DNA from: an uncultured Rhodanobacter sp.
Lineage (GTDB): Bacteria > Pseudomonadota > Gammaproteobacteria > Xanthomonadales > Rhodanobacteraceae
Length of the DNA stretch: 7,712 nucleotides
NCBI GenBank assembly: GCA_937906285.1
Contig: CALCWL010000024.1
Coordinates: forward strand, 1-7,712
Direction: 5' to 3'
The first letter of the stretch is position 1, and each line of letters starts with the position of its first letter. The position numbers and the translations under genes are program-made. Below, one piece after another: positions 5,403 through 7,712 of this stretch. The notes below the pieces were generated by a model. It had not been told where the DNA came from. It did not search any database and worked only from the letters and a program-made list of their open reading frames with translations.

Positions 5403-6827
5403 ATGATCACCGTGCCGTTCCATCACGATATCGGCGTCGTGCGGGGGTTCCTGCGCCTCTCGCGTGCGGCGGCGTGGTTGATCTGCGGGGTGGCGCTGGC
5501 CGTGCTGGCCGGCTGGTGGTGGGATTGGCCGCTGCTGACGACGATGTGGCCGGGGCAGCCGGCGATGACCGCGAACGCGGCGGTCGGCTTCGTGTTGTCC
5601 GGCGGCTCGCTGCTGCTCAGCCACCACCCGGCGCCGTCGTGGTCGAGCGTCGGTCGCTGGCTGTCGCTGGGCGTGCTGGCGCTCGGTGCGGTGACGCTGA
5701 CGGAGCATCTGTGGCTGGTCGACTTGCGCATCGATCGCCTCATCGGGGCACTGTCGACGCACGATTCCGCGCGCTGGCCCGGGCGCATGGCCGAACCGGT
5801 CGCGGCGGGTTTCGTGCTGCTCGGCGGGCTGGGCTTGCTGCTGCCGGCACGACGCTGGCCGCGCGTGCGCGACGCGCTGGCCCTTGGCGTGCTGGCGATC
5901 GCGATGAGCGGGCTGGCCTCCTATGGCATCGCGCTGGCCGGCAAGAGCGCCATGTCGTTCGGACGCATGCCGCTGCACTCCACCTTGCTGTTGCTGCTGG
6001 CGACGCTCGGCTGGCTGTGCGCCGCGCCCACGCTCGGACTGACCCGCGTGGCCACCGCGGACACGCTGGGAGGCGCGCTGGCACGGCGGCTGCTGCTGCC
6101 GGCGCTGCTGCTGCCGGCGGTGTTCGCGTTCGTGTTCGAGTTGCTGCAGTCCTGGCTGGGCCTGCCCGAAACGCTGGCCTTCGTGTTCGTGGCGCTGTTC
6201 AGCGGCGGTGCCGTGGCCGGGCTGGTGTGGTGGGTGGCCAACCTGTTCGACAAGCTCGAACGCCAGCGCCGCGAGAGCATCGCGCTGCGCAACGACGCCG
6301 GCACCGACATCCTCACCGGCCTGGCCAACCGGCGCGCGCTCGACGAGGCGCTGGCCGGCCTGCTGCGCGGCCAGCGCGAGCACGACACCACGTTTTCGCT
6401 GCTTATGCTCGACCTGGATCACTTCAAGACCTTCAACGACGACTTCGGCCACCTCGCCGGCGACCAGGTGCTGCGCATCACCGGCCACCTGCTGCGCGCG
6501 GCGCTGCGCCCGGCGGACATGGCTGCGCGCTACGGCGGCGAGGAGTTCGTGCTGCTGTTGCCGGGTGCCGACATGGGCGGCGCCAGCGATGTGGCGGCGC
6601 GCCTGCTCGACGCGTTCCGCGGTTTCGCGTGGCCGCATTGCAAGGTGACGGTCAGCATCGGCGTGGCGCAGGCGGTCGCTGGCGACGCCGCGGAGGATCT
6701 GATCCGGCGCGCCGACTCCGCGCTCTACGATGCCAAGCGCGGGGGACGCGATCGAGCGGTGGCGGCGATCGCACTGCCGCAGGTGTCGCGCCCGGGGCCC
6801 TTCCCGCGCGCCGCACTGGGTCCTTAA
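5403..6827 (+). CDS. Membrane diguanylate cyclase (multi-TM sensor plus GGDEF)
   Basis: A 474-residue protein. The first ~280 residues hold about eight hydrophobic helices with almost no periplasmic domain. The last ~190 form a GGDEF domain: TDILTGLANRRALDEAL (about 301-317), LMLDLDHFKTFND (about 334-346), the active-site loop GGEEF (378-382), VSIGVA, and ADSALYDAKRGGRD. An inhibitory c-di-GMP site RPAD (369-372) sits exactly five residues before GGEEF. The enzyme is therefore probably active, makes c-di-GMP from two GTP and is product-inhibited. The membrane part appears internally duplicated: WPGQPAMTANAAVGFVLSGG (about 49-68) and WPGRMAEPVAAGFVLLGG (about 125-142). This resembles the uncharacterised membrane sensors with repeated P-N-T-A-type helices seen in other GGDEF and kinase proteins. 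ATG 5403 has GGGGGTGG just upstream; an in-frame ATG at 5391 would add four residues. It is transcribed away from the beta-CASP gene. The stimulus is unknown. Confidence 0.9.
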   Translation: MITVPFHHDIGVVRGFLRLSRAAAWLICGVALAVLAGWWWDWPLLTTMWPGQPAMTANAAVGFVLSGGSLLLSHHPAPSWSSVGRWLSLGVLALGAVTLTEHLWLVDLRIDRLIGALSTHDSARWPGRMAEPVAAGFVLLGGLGLLLPARRWPRVRDALALGVLAIAMSGLASYGIALAGKSAMSFGRMPLHSTLLLLLATLGWLCAAPTLGLTRVATADTLGGALARRLLLPALLLPAVFAFVFELLQSWLGLPETLAFVFVALFSGGAVAGLVWWVANLFDKLERQRRESIALRNDAGTDILTGLANRRALDEALAGLLRGQREHDTTFSLLMLDLDHFKTFNDDFGHLAGDQVLRITGHLLRAALRPADMAARYGGEEFVLLLPGADMGGASDVAARLLDAFRGFAWPHCKVTVSIGVAQAVAGDAAEDLIRRADSALYDAKRGGRDRAVAAIALPQVSRPGPFPRAALGP

Positions 6828-6833
6828 GACCCA
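6817..6833 (+). repeat. Inverted repeat over the diguanylate cyclase stop codon
   Basis: TGGGTC-cttaa-GACCCA, a perfect 6-bp stem whose loop contains the TAA stop. It could be part of a weak terminator or slow the ribosome, but no T-run follows. The remaining bases to the next start at 6894 show no clear promoter. Confidence 0.35.
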
Positions 6834-6893
6834 CATAAGCCGTCCCGGTTGCAATGCCGTCCAAGGCAATCCTGCCGATACCGGAGACGCACC

Positions 6894-7166
6894 ATGAAGC
6901 GCATCGTCATCGCACCGTTGTTCCTCGCTGCCGCCGTGCTGTCGGCGACCGCCGTCGCCGCACCCAAGTGCACCACCGCGCCGCGCGCGCAGTGGCTGAC
7001 CGAAGCGGCGATGAAGCAGAAGGTCCTCGACCAGGGCTACACCATCAAGGTGTTCCAGGTCTCGGGCAACTGCTACGAGATCTATGGCAAGGACAAGGCG
7101 GGCAGGAACGTGGAGATCTACTTCGACCCCACCGATGGCCGCATCGTCAAGCAGAAGGGCGGCTGA
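6894..7166 (+). CDS. Small secreted PepSY-domain-type protein
   Basis: A 90-residue protein with a clear signal peptide (MKRIVIAPLFLAAAVLSATA, likely cleaved after VAA at residue 23). The roughly 67-residue mature part has the PepSY-like pattern: a helix (WLTEAAMKQKVLDQGY, about 34-49), then beta strands IKVFQVSGNCYEIYGKDKAG and NVEIYFDPTDGRIVKQK. The 'parent-of-its-own-strand' ending with a DP-x-x-G-x-I turn is typical of the family. Two Cys (C26, C60) may pair in the periplasm. The start at 6894 has GGAGA at about 8 bases. An upstream in-frame ATG at 6849 lacks a Shine-Dalgarno and would spoil the signal peptide. It is followed 30 bases later by a cytochrome b561 gene; PepSY proteins and b-type membrane cytochromes are commonly paired, so it probably serves as the periplasmic partner of that cytochrome. 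The precise role is not known. Confidence 0.85.
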   Translation: MKRIVIAPLFLAAAVLSATAVAAPKCTTAPRAQWLTEAAMKQKVLDQGYTIKVFQVSGNCYEIYGKDKAGRNVEIYFDPTDGRIVKQKGG

Positions 7167-7196
7167 TCATCACCTGACTCGAGCGAGGACAAGTCC

Positions 7197-7712
7197 ATGC
7201 ATGCCACGGTCAAGGTCTGGGACCCGCTGGTACGGGTGTTTCACTGGTCGCTGGCGGGCTTGTTCCTCGCCAACTTTTTCACCGAGGACGGCGAGCTGGT
7301 CCACCGCGGGATCGGCTACGCCGTGCTGGCCCTGCTCGCCGTGCGTTTCGTGTGGGGCTGGGTCGGCACGCGGCACGCGCGCTTCGCCGACTGGGTGCCC
7401 GGCCCGCGCCGCGTGCGCGACTATTTGCGCGAGCGTCTGGCCGGTCGCTCGCGGAGGCAGCTGGGGCACAACCCGGCAGCCGCGGTGATGATCCTGGCGC
7501 TGCTGGTCGGCGTGCTGCTGGTCGGCGTCACCGGCTGGCTGCAGACCACCGATCGATTCTTCGGTGAGGGGTGGCTGGAGGAGCTGCACGAAGCGCTGGC
7601 CTGGGGCGTGCTGGGGCTGGTCGTGCTGCACGTGCTGGCCGCGGTGGGCGAGAGCGTGCATTACGGCGAGAACCTGGTCGCCGCGATGATCCACGGCCGC
7701 AAGCGCGCGCCA
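7197..7712 (+). CDS. Cytochrome b561 family membrane protein (3' end at or just beyond window edge)
   Basis: The reading frame is open for 172 codons to the last base, with no stop in the window. The protein starts MHATVKVWDPLVRVFHWSLA, the usual beginning of bacterial cytochrome b561/Ni-Fe hydrogenase b-type subunits. Candidate heme b ligands are H16 (FHW), H36 (VHR), H131 (ELHEAL) and H145 (VLHVLA), lying in four hydrophobic helices at about 13-28, 37-56, 94-114 and 130-150. The end (HYGENLVAAMIHGRKR) matches the C-terminal signature of the family, so only a few residues are probably missing. AGGA lies about 9 bases before the ATG. The likely role is transfer of electrons across the inner membrane from quinol to a periplasmic acceptor. 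It probably forms one operon with the PepSY gene, 30 bases upstream. Confidence 0.9.
   Translation, partial: MHATVKVWDPLVRVFHWSLAGLFLANFFTEDGELVHRGIGYAVLALLAVRFVWGWVGTRHARFADWVPGPRRVRDYLRERLAGRSRRQLGHNPAAAVMILALLVGVLLVGVTGWLQTTDRFFGEGWLEELHEALAWGVLGLVVLHVLAAVGESVHYGENLVAAMIHGRKRAP

Noticed and set aside
5310..6869. Minus-strand open frame of 519 codons opposite the diguanylate cyclase
   Set aside because: It is a Gln/Arg/His-rich antisense artefact; the plus strand encodes an intact GGDEF enzyme.
6849..6893. Upstream in-frame start for the PepSY protein
   Set aside because: It lacks a Shine-Dalgarno and would place a charged 15-residue tail ahead of a clean signal peptide.
7170..7694. Minus-strand open frame of 174 codons at the right edge
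   Set aside because: It is opposite the cytochrome b561 frame, which has conserved His ligands and the family start and end motifs.
1..7712. tRNA, rRNA, CRISPR array, insertion sequence or phage genes
   Set aside because: I found no cloverleaf, no regularly spaced direct repeats, no transposase or integrase motifs and no terminal inverted repeats of an IS.

Overview
The window is GC-rich proteobacterial DNA. High third-position GC produces long spurious antisense frames everywhere. Gene content (NO reductase-type operon, diheme membrane cytochrome, outer-membrane cytochrome-porin, PepSY/cytochrome b561 pair) and a VIPAKAG-type intergenic palindrome fit a facultatively denitrifying gammaproteobacterium of the Xanthomonadales/Rhodanobacteraceae kind. 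That placement is an inference from protein style, not a measured match.

Layout. Positions 1-5239 carry three successive minus-strand transcription units. (A) 1434 to <1: a small two-helix membrane protein, a NorC-like cytochrome carrying an extra second cytochrome c domain, and the start of a NorB-like heme-copper subunit cut by the window edge. The three genes overlap by 4 and 1 bases. (B) 3654 to 1701: an outer-membrane beta-barrel protein with one N-terminal CXXCH heme site (Cyc2-like architecture), followed one base later by a secreted PEGA-like/SHOCT-like protein. (C) 5239 to 3848: a complete MBL/beta-CASP RNA-processing-type nuclease. On the plus strand lie a membrane diguanylate cyclase (5403-6827), then a PepSY-type secreted small protein (6894-7166) and a cytochrome b561 that reaches the window end (7197 onward).

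Regulation. Each of the three minus-strand units has a 14-bp FNR/ANR/DNR-type palindrome (consensus TTGAT-N4-ATCAA) upstream: 1553-1566, 3753-3766 and 5300-5313. For unit A the box is followed, after exactly 22 bases, by a near-perfect -10 (TATAGT). This is the textbook class II (-41.5) activator geometry. Units B and C have the same layout with weaker -10 hexamers. The simplest reading is a small low-oxygen or NO-responsive regulon. It joins NO reduction, an outer-membrane electron conduit candidate and RNA turnover.

The most unusual items are the diheme NorC-like fusion with its tiny membrane partner, and the cytochrome-porin/PEGA-SHOCT pair under the same type of control. Together they suggest, as a hypothesis only, a link between extracellular electron donors such as Fe(II) and nitrogen-oxide respiration.
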